From Terriglobia bacterium (GTDB lineage Bacteria; Acidobacteriota; Terriglobia; JAIQFV01), in contig JAQUPQ010000017.1 in NCBI GenBank assembly GCA_028716525.1, positions 1 through 64,000 on the forward strand: a stretch of DNA of 64,000 nt. The letters are read 5' to 3'. Made by a program: the position numbers and the translations under genes. The notes beneath the pieces were generated by a model. It had not been told where the DNA came from. It worked only from the letters and a program-made list of their open reading frames with translations, and ran no database searches. Shown here one piece after another: positions 34,764-44,100 of this stretch; position 1 is the first letter of the stretch, and each line of letters opens with the position of its first letter.

Positions 34764-35744
34764 CTACAGACGCAGCAGGCGTGCAGCATTGCCCCCCAAA
34801 ATTCCTTCGCGTTCCTCGGGCGTAATTTTCAGTTGGCGGATGCTGGACAACATCTTTTCCATGCTGCCGATGAGATGCGGGAAATCGCTTCCCGCCAAAA
34901 TATGATCGGCTCCGGCAAAATCAATGGCCAATTGCAGCGCCTTAACGTCAAAATTGACGGAATCATAATAAAATTCTTTGAGGTAAGCGCTGGGCGGCCT
35001 CTTGATGTTTTGGCGACACTGCGGAAAAGCTTCGTAGCCCCGATCAAGACGTTCGGCGATAAACGGAATGGTTCCTCCCAAATGTCCCAGCACCCATGTC
35101 ATGTTTGGAAACCGCTCCGGGACGCCGGCAAACACCAGGCTGGCTGCCGCCAGGGTGGTGTCCATGACAAATCCCACCAACGGCATGAGCATGTAATTCA
35201 ACATGGCCTCCACGCCGACGGGATACGTGGGATGAACGAAGAACACGGCCTCGAGGTCGTGGGCTTTTTGATATAACGGCCAGAAACGCTGATCGCTTAA
35301 GGCCACTCCATTCACATTGCTGAAGACCATCACGCCTTTCAATTTCAGTTCCAAAAGCACGCGCTCCAATTCTTCGACCGAAGCTTCGGGGTCATTCAGC
35401 GGCAAGGTTCCCAAGGCCACAAAATGATCGGCATGCTCCCGTTGTATACGGGCAAAGCAATCGTTCACCATGCGACTAAGCTCGACGGAACGTTGGGGTG
35501 TCTCAATGACAGTTCCGGGGCAGGTCAAGGTGATGATTTGCTTGTCGACGCCGGCCTTGCCCAGAGCCGACTTTCGGACATCGATAAAGCGATGCGCCGG
35601 AACGGCAATGTTGTAATCGCCCGGGGAGTGCAGCACCGGATTTCCATCGGCGTCGATGGTGATTTTGTAAGCGCTCGGCCCGACGCGCAAGGCTTCAATG
35701 TATTCCGGGGGATAAACGTGATTATGAAAATCGATGACAGCCAT
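34764..35744 (-). CDS. Amidohydrolase family 2 (ACMSD-like) metal-dependent decarboxylase/hydrolase
   Basis: About 326 residues. VIDFHNHVYPPEYIEAL gives the HxH metal site at the N-terminus, VFFVHPTYPVGVEAM a further His, VLGHLGG another, and AGSDFPHLIG the catalytic Asp near residue 290. This is the TIM-barrel family that includes aminocarboxymuconate-semialdehyde decarboxylase. AAGGAGA precedes ATG 35744. Substrate unknown and no pathway neighbours. Confidence 0.87.
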   Translation of the reverse strand: MAVIDFHNHVYPPEYIEALRVGPSAYKITIDADGNPVLHSPGDYNIAVPAHRFIDVRKSALGKAGVDKQIITLTCPGTVIETPQRSVELSRMVNDCFARIQREHADHFVALGTLPLNDPEASVEELERVLLELKLKGVMVFSNVNGVALSDQRFWPLYQKAHDLEAVFFVHPTYPVGVEAMLNYMLMPLVGFVMDTTLAAASLVFAGVPERFPNMTWVLGHLGGTIPFIAERLDRGYEAFPQCRQNIKRPPSAYLKEFYYDSVNFDVKALQLAIDFAGADHILAGSDFPHLIGSMEKMLSSIRQLKITPEEREGILGGNAARLLRL

Positions 35745-36032
35745 CTCGGTCTCCTTCATTTCTCGATGAATTCCCTGCCCAGCGAAGTCGCACAGTTAAA
35801 CATAGCGCCGATGAAAACGCAATCATGCGAGTGGTTTGAGGACCCTCTGTTTCGAGAATGGGTGCCGGGTGTCGGGTGCCAGGAAAAGTCTCTTGCTCCG
35901 AAAATCGACGGAGGACTTTCTGCGCAACCTCGGCGATCTCAGCGTCTCCGCGGTGAACGGCGTCCAAAACCAGGTCTATTCCTTGCCCCCCGGGTGCACG
36001 ACAGTACACGAGCTACTCCTTCGTGAATACCC

Positions 36033-37358
36033 CTATCGCTTGCTCCTTCGTACCCAGAAAAAATATACCGGCAATCCGGCCAGAACCAGTCCCAACCCAA
36101 CGGCGCTTTCACGTGGGCTGGAAATCATTTGGTTGATGACGATGACAAAAGAGAATATCGCAAAGAGGATTGGAACGATGGGATACCCCCAAACGGAGTA
36201 TTCCCGAACCACAGCGGGCCGTCTGCGAAGAATCAACAGGCCCACGGCCATCAAACCGAAAAACATCCATTCTGTGTATACCACTCGTGTGAACAAACTA
36301 CGATATGTGCCGGTGGCCACCAAGACGCAGGACCAGATGGCCTGCAAAACGATAGCGCTGGCGGGCGTTCGGTACTTGGGATGAATGGACCCGGCCCAGG
36401 AAAACAACAGCCCATCTTTGGCCATGGCGTAATACACGCGGGGCCCAGCCAAAATAATTCCGCTCACGGCGCCAAAGGTCGAAAACACAACCAATATCGA
36501 CATCAACGCACCGCCGCCGCGTCCCACCACCACATTGGCTGCCTCGGCTGCAATTTGGGTGGACACTGTCACTTTGTCCAGAGGGAGCAGGTAAAGATAC
36601 ACACCGTTCATCGCCACGTAACACGCCATGACGATGAGCGTCCCAAACAACAGGGCCCGGGGAATGGTTTTTTGCGGTTTGACGGTTTCTTCGGCATTGT
36701 ATCCCACCATGTGCCAACCACCGTAGGTAAACAGCCCGGCGACCATCGCCAAGAGAAAACTCTTGAGCGAGGTTGACCCGACCGAGCCTGTTCCGGCCAC
36801 GAAATGGCCGGGGACACGGCTTCCCAGCATGAATCCCGCGACAATCAACAAGGCAATCGCAATCAGCTTGGCGAAGGTCACGGCGGTTTGAAGATTGCTT
36901 CCGGGTTTGACCCCCGCGTAATTCACTGCCGAGAGGATCAAGATACAGACAATCGCAATTCCTTTGATACCGGTTGAACTCATTGGATGGAAGAATGCGA
37001 CATAGCGCGCGCAAATCATCGACATGGCCGCAATAATTCCCGAGTGCATAACCCAGAACATTGCCCATCCCCAAAGAAATCCGACGGCTGGAGAGAAGGC
37101 CTCACTCAGGTACACATAAACCCCTCCCGAACGCGTGTAAATAGAAGCCAGTTCAGCGCACACTAGAGCTCCAAACAAGGTCAGCACACCGCTCAGGACC
37201 CACACCCATAGAATTCCGGAGACCGATGGAACCAATCGTGTGACATCAGAAAGTTGAACAAAGATGGAGGACCCGACGATGGTTCCCACCACCATGGCGA
37301 TGGCTTGTGGAAGACGAATGACCCGGCGAAGGGCCGGAGATTCCGCATCTTCGTTCAT
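36033..37358 (-). CDS. APC-superfamily amino acid permease
   Basis: 441 residues with about 12 membrane helices. IAMVVGTIVGSSIFVQLSD in helix 1 is the APC substrate-binding break; YTRSGGVYVYLSEAF and EETVKPQKTIPRAL follow in the usual order. It imports or exchanges amino acids; specificity cannot be read from the sequence. GAGAGGT lies upstream of the ATG. The last helix is followed by a short basic tail. Confidence 0.92.
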   Translation of the reverse strand: MNEDAESPALRRVIRLPQAIAMVVGTIVGSSIFVQLSDVTRLVPSVSGILWVWVLSGVLTLFGALVCAELASIYTRSGGVYVYLSEAFSPAVGFLWGWAMFWVMHSGIIAAMSMICARYVAFFHPMSSTGIKGIAIVCILILSAVNYAGVKPGSNLQTAVTFAKLIAIALLIVAGFMLGSRVPGHFVAGTGSVGSTSLKSFLLAMVAGLFTYGGWHMVGYNAEETVKPQKTIPRALLFGTLIVMACYVAMNGVYLYLLPLDKVTVSTQIAAEAANVVVGRGGGALMSILVVFSTFGAVSGIILAGPRVYYAMAKDGLLFSWAGSIHPKYRTPASAIVLQAIWSCVLVATGTYRSLFTRVVYTEWMFFGLMAVGLLILRRRPAVVREYSVWGYPIVPILFAIFSFVIVINQMISSPRESAVGLGLVLAGLPVYFFWVRRSKR

Positions 37359-37448
37359 TCGTGAGCACCTCTCCAGAAGTTCGCGAAAGAATAAGTCGAT
37401 TTGGAGCGACGTTCAAGGTATTCAATAAACGTCTCATCGGTAGCCCTC

Positions 37449-37542
37449 GCCCCGATATATCGGGGCAGGGCCGTTTTAAAGGCCGGGATTTTTATTTGAA
37501 TACATACGAGGGCCCCCGGCGTAGAAAACCGCCGGGGCTACC
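37449..37542. repeat. GC-rich hairpins ending in GGGGCTACC
   Basis: 37449-37466 is a perfect 18-base palindrome (GCCCCGATATATCGGGGC). CCCCGGCG (37514-37521) pairs with CGCCGGGG (37530-37537), followed by CTACC. TAGCCC precedes the first stem. Same family as 33613-33734. Confidence 0.75.
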
Positions 37543-37641
37543 AGGACAGTGAAATCTGTTTGCCCTTCGGACTGCAGTGAATCTCGGTTCCTGTAAATTC
37601 GTTTTGCAATCCGCCCGATTCCGCTAAGATGTTTTTCGCCT

Positions 37642-38232
37642 ATGAAAGGCCAAATGATGGAAACCCTCGAGGAAAAAATCCATCGCGTGCTCCAAGAGGT
37701 AGTGGCGATAGTCTCTTATAACCCCGCGTGGCCCGTAATGTTTGAACGCGAAAAAGAACACCTCCTCTGCTGTCTCCCGCGAGATCTCGTCGGCCGAATC
37801 GAGCATTACGGAAGCACCGCCATTCCAGGACTGGGAGCCAAACCCATCGTTGATATTCTGGTGGAAGTCAGCAGCCTTGAGAAAACGCGAAGGACGATCG
37901 CGCCGATTTTGGAATCCCAGGGCTACGACTATTTCTGGAGGCCCACGTCAGGCGATGACACCCCTCCCTTTTATGCCTGGTTCATCAAACGAGATTCCAA
38001 CGGGAAGCGCACGCACCATATTCACATGGTGGAGGCTTCCTTTCCACAATGGGAAGGCCTTCTGTTTCGCGACTATCTCATCAAGCATCCCTCTGTCGCG
38101 AAAGAGTACGAACGTTTGAAGGTTCGATTAGCTACGGAATTTCGGTACGACCGGGTCGCATACACGACCGGGAAAACGGAATTTATTGCGAAAGTCATGG
38201 CTCAGGCATTCTCTTTGATGGCGCAAAGATGA
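37642..38232 (+). CDS. GrpB/UPF0157 family nucleotidyltransferase-like protein
   Basis: 196 residues. SYNPAWPVMFEREKEHL and HYGSTAIPGLGAKPIVDI are the two family signatures; the second resembles the G-S...D-x-D site of nucleotidyltransferases. GKRTHHIHMVEASFPQWEGL and LFRDYLIKHPSVAKEYERLK complete the conserved core. The biochemical role is not established. Alternative starts at the Met residues 5 and 6 are possible. Confidence 0.9.
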   Translation: MKGQMMETLEEKIHRVLQEVVAIVSYNPAWPVMFEREKEHLLCCLPRDLVGRIEHYGSTAIPGLGAKPIVDILVEVSSLEKTRRTIAPILESQGYDYFWRPTSGDDTPPFYAWFIKRDSNGKRTHHIHMVEASFPQWEGLLFRDYLIKHPSVAKEYERLKVRLATEFRYDRVAYTTGKTEFIAKVMAQAFSLMAQR

Positions 38233-38265
38233 ATGTTGGCGGTGGTGACTTCAAGGCATGTTGAA

Positions 38266-38365
38266 ACAGGCCCTGTTCACAGGGCCTGTGACTCCTCAGC
38301 CCGCCCATTCATGGGCGGAAACAAAAGACCAACAAACAGGCTTGTATTGAGCCCCATTGATGGGG
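38266..38365. repeat. Three consecutive short perfect hairpins
   Basis: ACAGGCCCTG-TTCA-CAGGGCCTGT pairs 38266-38275 with 38280-38289 (10-base stem). CCGCCCAT/ATGGGCGG spans 38301-38318. CCCCAT-TG-ATGGGG spans 38352-38365. They follow the grpB-like stop; the first could terminate transcription, though no T-tract follows. Confidence 0.7.
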
Positions 38366-38414
38366 TGATACCTTCATCCGATTTCCTCAAAAAGGGGGCG
38401 AGGCATCAACCTGC

Positions 38415-38488
38415 AAGAATGGGGACAGACACCAAACGCGCAGAGACTTTGCAAGGCTTTAGAGTGTGAAGTGTCTGTCCCCATTCTT
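38415..38488. repeat. GGGGACAGACACC palindrome (REP-like, copy B)
   Basis: A perfect 18-base inverted repeat, 38415-38432 with 38471-38488 (AAGAATGGGGACAGACAC and complement), loop 38 bases. Same family as 22678-22762. Confidence 0.85.
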
Positions 38489-38562
38489 CTGGGAAAGCCC
38501 GGATGAAAACGCGTCAGCGGTGCCACAGATCAAGCAGCGGCACCGCTGAAAAAGAGTTTCAT

Positions 38563-38832
38563 CTAGTATCGGTACCGGTCCTGTCGGTCATATCGACCAT
38601 CACGAAACCGTTGCCCGCAGCGCTCCTGGGCGCGACGTAATTGCTCGCGCTTTTCGAAGGCTTGGTGGCTGTTAGGTCCATGCCGGCGGATGGCCTTATC
38701 CAAATTTCTCTCGGCCTTTTCAACGCGCTCGTGACATTCATGGTCTCCGCGATCCGCCCAGGCGGTCCCGCTGATACCGAACAACAACGCTCCTGCAACA
38801 ACCAATCCCGCGATCTTTCTTTGGATTCGCAT
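38563..38832 (-). CDS. Small secreted protein rich in charged residues
   Basis: 89 residues. A signal peptide with cleavage near SGTAWA (residues 1-25) is followed by a highly charged helical segment (HECHERVEKAERNLDKAIRR) and an Arg/Asp/Tyr-rich tail (GRYDRQDRYRY). GGGAGGA precedes the ATG. No family recognised; two Cys residues could pair in the periplasm. It lies between two REP-like palindromes. Confidence 0.7.
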   Translation of the reverse strand: MRIQRKIAGLVVAGALLFGISGTAWADRGDHECHERVEKAERNLDKAIRRHGPNSHQAFEKREQLRRAQERCGQRFRDGRYDRQDRYRY

Positions 38833-38964
38833 ACCGTCCTCCCGGCAGCCTGGATTGAGCCCGTCTGTTTCGTGTTTATCGCTGCCTGTCAACATCGATG
38901 TTGAAGTCTGCAGCAAAGTTGTCTGGCACCGGGCATTCCATTTCGTGTACAGAAGCGTGGAGTT

Positions 38965-39034
38965 GAATTGGGGACAGGCACCATCGTCGTGGGGGTTTTC
39001 AAAACTTCAAATGTGAGGTGCCTGTCCCCAATTC
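38965..39034. repeat. GGGGACAGGCACC palindrome (REP-like, copy C)
   Basis: A perfect 18-base inverted repeat, 38965-38982 with 39017-39034 (GAATTGGGGACAGGCACC and complement), loop 34 bases. It ends 33 bases before queG. The variant GGCACC differs from copies A and B (GACACC). Confidence 0.85.
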
Positions 39035-39067
39035 GCCTTCCATCCGTGAAAAGACTACAATCGCCGC

Positions 39068-40315
39068 ATGACTGTGGGGCAACGCCTCCGACACAAAGCG
39101 GCGGAACTGGGGTTTGCGAAGTGTGGAATTGCACGATCGCAATCGTTAGATGCTGTTTCAAAAGAGCGCTTCCTTCGCTGGATTGGAGAGGGATTCCACG
39201 GCGAGATGGGATACATGGCGCGTCAATCCGAAAAGAGGCTGGACCCATCGGAAGTGTTGGCAGGCTCGAAATCTGTTATTTCAGTCCTGGTCAATTATTT
39301 CACCTCCCCTCAGCATTCCGACGACGCTCTCACCGGAGCCGTTTCGCGCTACGCCTGGGGCCGCGATTATCATCTCACCGTCAAAGAAAAACTCCGCGCT
39401 CTTAATGCTTTTCTCTCATCACTCGTCACCAGTCACTCGTCAATCTTCTACGTCGATACGGGCCCCCTCCTCGACAAATGGTGGGCCCAGCGGGCGGGCC
39501 TGGGTTGGATTGGAAAGAACAGCAACTTAATTACGCCGGAGATCGGTTCCTGGGTTTTCGTGGGAGAAATTCTGACCACGGTTGAATTTACGGGTTCTGA
39601 CTACGATGCGTCATTCGAGCACCCTTCCGCAGCGTTCAAAAGAGAAGATGGGATTCAGTATGGAAAGACCCCATCTATCGAAACACAAGACGCTGAAACC
39701 GCGCCAAAAAGAACACTCTGTGGAAGCTGTCGACGTTGTCTGGAGGTGTGTCCGACGGGTGCCATTGTGGCGCCATTTGTAGTCGATTCACGGAAGTGTA
39801 TTTCTTACCTCACCATTGAACTGCGTGGGCCTATCCCGCGGGAGTTTCGCCGCGGCATTGGAAATCGAATTTTTGGTTGTGATGATTGCCAGGATGTCTG
39901 TCCTTGGAACCGATTTGCGGCCGTGTCTTACGAACAGGCGTTTCATCCGGACGAGGGCAACCTCACGCCCTCACTGATCGAACTGCTGTCGCTGACTCAG
40001 GAGGAATTCAATCGCAGGTTTAAAAACTCTGCCATCCGGCGGGCCCGCTATTCCGGATTTTTGCGCAATGTCGCTGTCGCGCTTGGAAACAGTCACCGTC
40101 CGGAAGCAGTTCCCGCGCTGGAGTCAGCTCTCCAGCATGTCGAAGCACTCGTTCGACAGCACGCCGCCTGGGCCTTGGGTGAAATCGGCAATCCCGAGGC
40201 GATCCAAGCCCTTCGATCCCATCTGGCTCAGGAGAACAACGCAGACGTCAGGAAAGAAATCGAAGCGGCACTGCAGTCAGCTGAAAAGCTGAATGGGGAC
40301 GGGCACCAAAGATAA
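39068..40315 (+). CDS. queG: Epoxyqueuosine reductase QueG with HEAT-like C-terminus
   Basis: 415 residues. The cobalamin-binding N-terminal part includes YAWGRDYHLTVKEKLRAL and DTGPLLDKWWAQRAGLGWIG. Two 4Fe-4S clusters are served by CGSCRRCLEVCPTGAI, CISY and CDDCQDVCPWN. It catalyses the last step of queuosine tRNA modification. Residues 330-400 form HEAT/PBS-type repeats (VRQHAAWALGEIGNPEAIQA), as in longer QueG forms. The final residues (NGDGHQR) are encoded by a degenerate REP-like arm. Confidence 0.95.
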   Translation: MTVGQRLRHKAAELGFAKCGIARSQSLDAVSKERFLRWIGEGFHGEMGYMARQSEKRLDPSEVLAGSKSVISVLVNYFTSPQHSDDALTGAVSRYAWGRDYHLTVKEKLRALNAFLSSLVTSHSSIFYVDTGPLLDKWWAQRAGLGWIGKNSNLITPEIGSWVFVGEILTTVEFTGSDYDASFEHPSAAFKREDGIQYGKTPSIETQDAETAPKRTLCGSCRRCLEVCPTGAIVAPFVVDSRKCISYLTIELRGPIPREFRRGIGNRIFGCDDCQDVCPWNRFAAVSYEQAFHPDEGNLTPSLIELLSLTQEEFNRRFKNSAIRRARYSGFLRNVAVALGNSHRPEAVPALESALQHVEALVRQHAAWALGEIGNPEAIQALRSHLAQENNADVRKEIEAALQSAEKLNGDGHQR

Positions 40316-40368
40316 GAATTCCAGCAAGTTTTTAGATTGTGAGCCGTCCGTTCCCAGTTTTCCATTTT
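40291..40368. repeat. Degenerate GGGGACGGGCACC palindrome (REP-like, copy D)
   Basis: GAATGGGGACGGGCACC at 40291-40307 faces an imperfect complement around 40341-40368 (GAGCCGTCCGTTCCCAG). The left arm lies inside the end of queG and supplies its last codons and stop. Confidence 0.55.
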
Positions 40369-40390
40369 TCGTCAAGCCTCATTTTATGTC

Positions 40391-40791
40391 GCCCCTGCGG
40401 GGCTCCACGTCAAACTGACGCTTTCCCGGGGCTTGCGCCCCGGGCTACTCAATATCGTCCCTGCGGGACTGGAGCGAAGCGATCGTTCAATTCGAAACTG
40501 CTACCCACGCTATCCGCGAAAGATCTGTCGGATCCCTGCGGGACTGGAGCGAAGCGATCGTTCAATCATAGGGGCGACAGGGATTTGCGGACAATTCATT
40601 CTTAAATTCTCCGCCTGTTGTAGTGAATTATTCGGCGGTTGAAAGATCTCAGAATTCTGTTGGGTGCGCCGATCCTCACCCGGACGGGCTGGCCAAGACT
40701 TCAAAATATTATCTGGCCCATCATCTGTCGCCCCCTCAAGGGGGCTTAACCCTTATCTGCCTCCGCTGGGTCCTGAGGCTTACGCCTCAGG
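40391..40791. repeat. Mosaic of hairpins with GGC-TTRC-GCC loops
   Basis: In the gene-free stretch 40316-41145: GCCCC-TGC-GGGGC (40391-40403); CCCGGGGC-TTGC-GCCCCGGG (40425-40444) followed by CTAC; CCTGAGGC-TTAC-GCCTCAGG (40772-40791) followed by CTAC. The two larger hairpins share a TTRC tetraloop and a 3' CTAC. Confidence 0.7.
40458..40566. repeat. Two identical 34-base direct repeats
   Basis: 40458-40491 and 40533-40566 are identical, separated by 41 bases. Each contains TCCCTGCGGGA and AGCGATCGTTCAAT. Only two copies are present and no cas gene is nearby, so this is not called a CRISPR array. Confidence 0.75.
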
Positions 40792-40923
40792 CTACGGTCA
40801 TTCCGTCCGCACAAGGCGGACTGGCTTTAAGCGAACGTTTGCATTCGAACTCTTACACTCTTTAAACGACGCGCAAAATTTCTGGAAGTCCCCGATACTT
40901 GCGTACACGAAACCCGGAAGCAC

Positions 40924-41090
40924 TTTCCAAATAAACTCCAAGGTCTAAATTCCAAACAAAAGCTGATTTCGCAAATATCTTCTTCATCATGCACCGGTTT
41001 GGATCTTGGAACTTTAATGATTGGGTCTTGTTTGGATATTGGAATTTGGAACTTACTTGGAATTTGGTTTTTGGAGTTTGAAGTTTATCA
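40924..41090. repeat. Paired CCAAATTCC / GGAATTTGG inverted arms (copy 2)
   Basis: Left arm about 40924-40957 (CCAAATAAACTCCAAGG...), right arm about 40998-41086 (GGATATTGGAATTTGG...TTGGAATTTGG). The right arm is longer than the left. Same family as 2271-2480 and 62188-62410. Confidence 0.75.
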
Positions 41091-41145
41091 AGGCATCCCC
41101 CGCAGTGTTTCCTGCGGGGGTCGATTGGATGCAGCTCACCTGGGA

Positions 41146-44100
41146 TCAGTGATTTTGGGGAATGGACGAACCGCCCGGCGCGAACAGAACCGGCGCCATC
41201 AGAAACAATTCGCTGGAGGAGACAGTCTTTGTCGATGGTGCAGCGGTCTCTCCGGGCTCTTCTGCATTGGCCTTGGTTATCCTGGATTCGATCGGGATGC
41301 GCAGCACCTGTCCCACCACCAAGCGATTCATGTCGGGAATGATCAACTTGTTGGCGGCGTATATGATCGACCACTTTTCTTTGGTGTGATAATACTTGGT
41401 CGAAATGGTCCCCAAGGTTTCTCCCGATTGCACCTGATGCAGGACGGCATCTCCGCCGATGACTTCTGAAATGGTTCGTGTTTGACGTGGAGCATTCCCC
41501 TTCGATGGGGGCGCGGAAGCGCTTGTCAGGGCCGCCTTCACGTTGGGTGCAGCCGGTTTCTTCTCCTGCCGGCTGGTTTGAACTCTCTTGGGTTCCATAG
41601 GAATCCGGAGTTTTTGTCCGGCGTGAGGCTGTCCTGACGCATCCAACAGTCCCTTGTTCGCATTGTAAATCAACGGCCACAGCTTCTCGGAATGGAAGTA
41701 CCGAACCGCCAATGATTGCAGCGTCTCCCCGGTAACAACGGTATGGATCAGGATGTGGGGCGCGCCATTCAAAGAGGCCGTAGGCTTCACCTTGCTCTTG
41801 CCCGTCAACGAAAACTCGTCTTTCGTGTCTGCTTTGGTCTCACGGCTTTGCGCCCGGACTCCATTGTTTCCGGCAGCGGAATCGTTCTGGTCCGGAGTCA
41901 CGTCCATCTTAATTAAACGAGGAAGCGTTTGGGTGGCCACCAGAACACGGCGGTTGGGGCGCGGTTCAAGTTCCACCACGAATTTCAATCCCCTCTTTTT
42001 TTCTCCCGGCGCCAGTTGAACCACCAATCGCGGCTCCGTTGCCACTTTCGAGAACTCCGGCATCGTTCCGGGATCGATTCGTACGCGATACTCGCCTCTG
42101 GGGATGTTGTTGAAGGTGAATTCGCCATCCTCGTCGGTAAACGTTACCTTGTAGGTCTCATTCAAGACGATGATGATATTGGCGCCCGGCAGTTCATGTT
42201 GGGTATTGCCCAAGGCCGCATCCGCTTGATCAATCAACACCACTTTTCCTGAAATCTTTCCCAATTGCAGAAGCGGGAAAGAAGCTTCACTTGTCGTCCG
42301 CTTGGATACATTGAGTCGAACTTTAGGATGAAGGCCGGCATCGTAAACGGCGGGCAAGGACAACATATCCAGCCCGACGGAATGAAGCCCCACGGGTACA
42401 TTCTTAAATTCATAATGACCCATCGCATTGGTAGTCATCTTTTCCCGGCCATCCAATGAAACGACCACGCCCGATACACCGTCCTTTTTCTCGTCCAGCT
42501 TGCCATCGCCATCCAAATCGTTGAACACCACACCGGCAATGTTGCCGAACTCCCGGGGAAGACGAGGCATGGCAGCCGACCCCATTGAATTCGGAGCAAA
42601 TTCCGGAGGCCGTTGTCCCCACTTGAAAGTCTTGAAGATGCGAATTTGAAATTGGTAGCGGTTGAATTGCTGCATGAGCAAGGTGTTGGCCACATCCGTC
42701 AAATTGGCCGGCGTCAAGGTCAAGCTATCCAGCAGGCTCAGCATGTTGGTGGTGCGATTGTATTGTCCGTTCACCGAGAGTTGGATGCCCGCGGGGAGGC
42801 TCCAATTCACACCGCTGTTAAACGACGTGGTGCTGAAACTGGAGGTCCGGAGGATCTCCAAAGGCTGCTGCCAGTTCAATTCCGCGTACAAAGACAGACT
42901 CGGCCTCACGGTCCAACTCAATCCCGCGTTTCCGGTAAGGCTCGATTTGAATTGCGCTTTCCCCGTTTGAGATTCCCGCAGGTCTCCCACCGTGACATAA
43001 GCGGTGGAACCGTTCTTCCAACTCTTGCGAATTTCCAGTTCCATGCGTTGCGTATTATTGCGTTCCAGCCCGTTACTGAAATCGGCGGCACGATTTTGGT
43101 CGAACCGTGCTTCCAGTCGCCACGATCCCAAGGAGTGCGAATAATCCAGTTCCCAGGAACGGTTATGGGTCAGCAGGGTGGTGGGGCTTCCGGGGAGCGA
43201 CTGGGCGTTCGAATCGCCGTATCTGAAATTAAGTGTTCCCTGTGGGAAGAGTTGATACCGCCCACCCACGAACGTGGTGTCGATGTTCAACGAAGCCGTC
43301 AAGCGGGAATCCAGGAGGTTATTGTGATAGCGATTGAAGCTCCCGTAAACCGCAAACTTCCGGCTGATTTGATAATTGACGTTGCTGAAGAATCCTTCCC
43401 GATCTCCAATATTGAAATTCGTCAATGGAAAGAGATCCGGGCTCAGGCGCATCCAGCTGACTTCGGCGCTTCCCCGTACCGTCTTGTATTTGGCACCGGC
43501 CAAATAGGAGAAATCCAGGCCTTGAGGCTGCGGCAAGGATGCATCACCGGAGTACCGGGAAAAAGAGAGCTGGCCCAGCAACTGAATATTCTTGGTCAAC
43601 TGATAAATGGCGTCGCTTGAGGCAATGCTGGTGGATTGAGGAACGGACCGCCCCAGGGACTGATCGGCGTTGTTTGTTTGAATCAAGCTGCTACCGATTT
43701 TCAACTTGGAGGACACCTGAAACTGGCCCCGGATACCGAACATATCCTGCTGGGTCAGTTGCAAGGATTCCCCAAAAAGTCCCGTCAGCGATGCCACCCG
43801 TCCGCCGAAGGCCGTAACGGACCATCGATCGGTTGACGCCGTGATTTTGGCCCCCCGCAGGTTGGCGAAAGGATTGAACAGAGAGCTCAAATGGAAATCC
43901 AGGTTATACGCGTTCAGGGGATGATCACCCACCAGAAAATCGAACTTCACGTTGCGCCAACGGTAGTCGGACAGCTCTACCATGCCGCGACCGGCATGAA
44001 CTGAATTGTCGGAGTTGACGACGTCGAAAGAGGTCTTCAGGACCCCCCAGTTGGGAAGATATTCATAGCTGTCAAGCCGGACGTCGAAGTTGGACAAGGA

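Noticed and set aside
34397-34789. Several open frames on both strands with Leu/Ser/Gly- or Arg/Pro-rich products
   Set aside because: They are translations of the nine-base tract, whose period keeps all frames open; no ribosome binding sites.
35745-36032. Possible small gene between the amidohydrolase and the APC permease
   Set aside because: The open frames lack start signals, and part of the stretch (near 35943-35962) looks like a relic of the GCGGTGA repeat.
40458-40566. Two 34-base repeats with a 41-base spacer, superficially CRISPR-like
   Set aside because: Only two units, no cas genes, and the spacer region is full of similar palindromic debris.
40339-40948. Open frames of 69-94 residues on the plus strand
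   Set aside because: They consist of translated direct repeats and hairpins and overlap one another.
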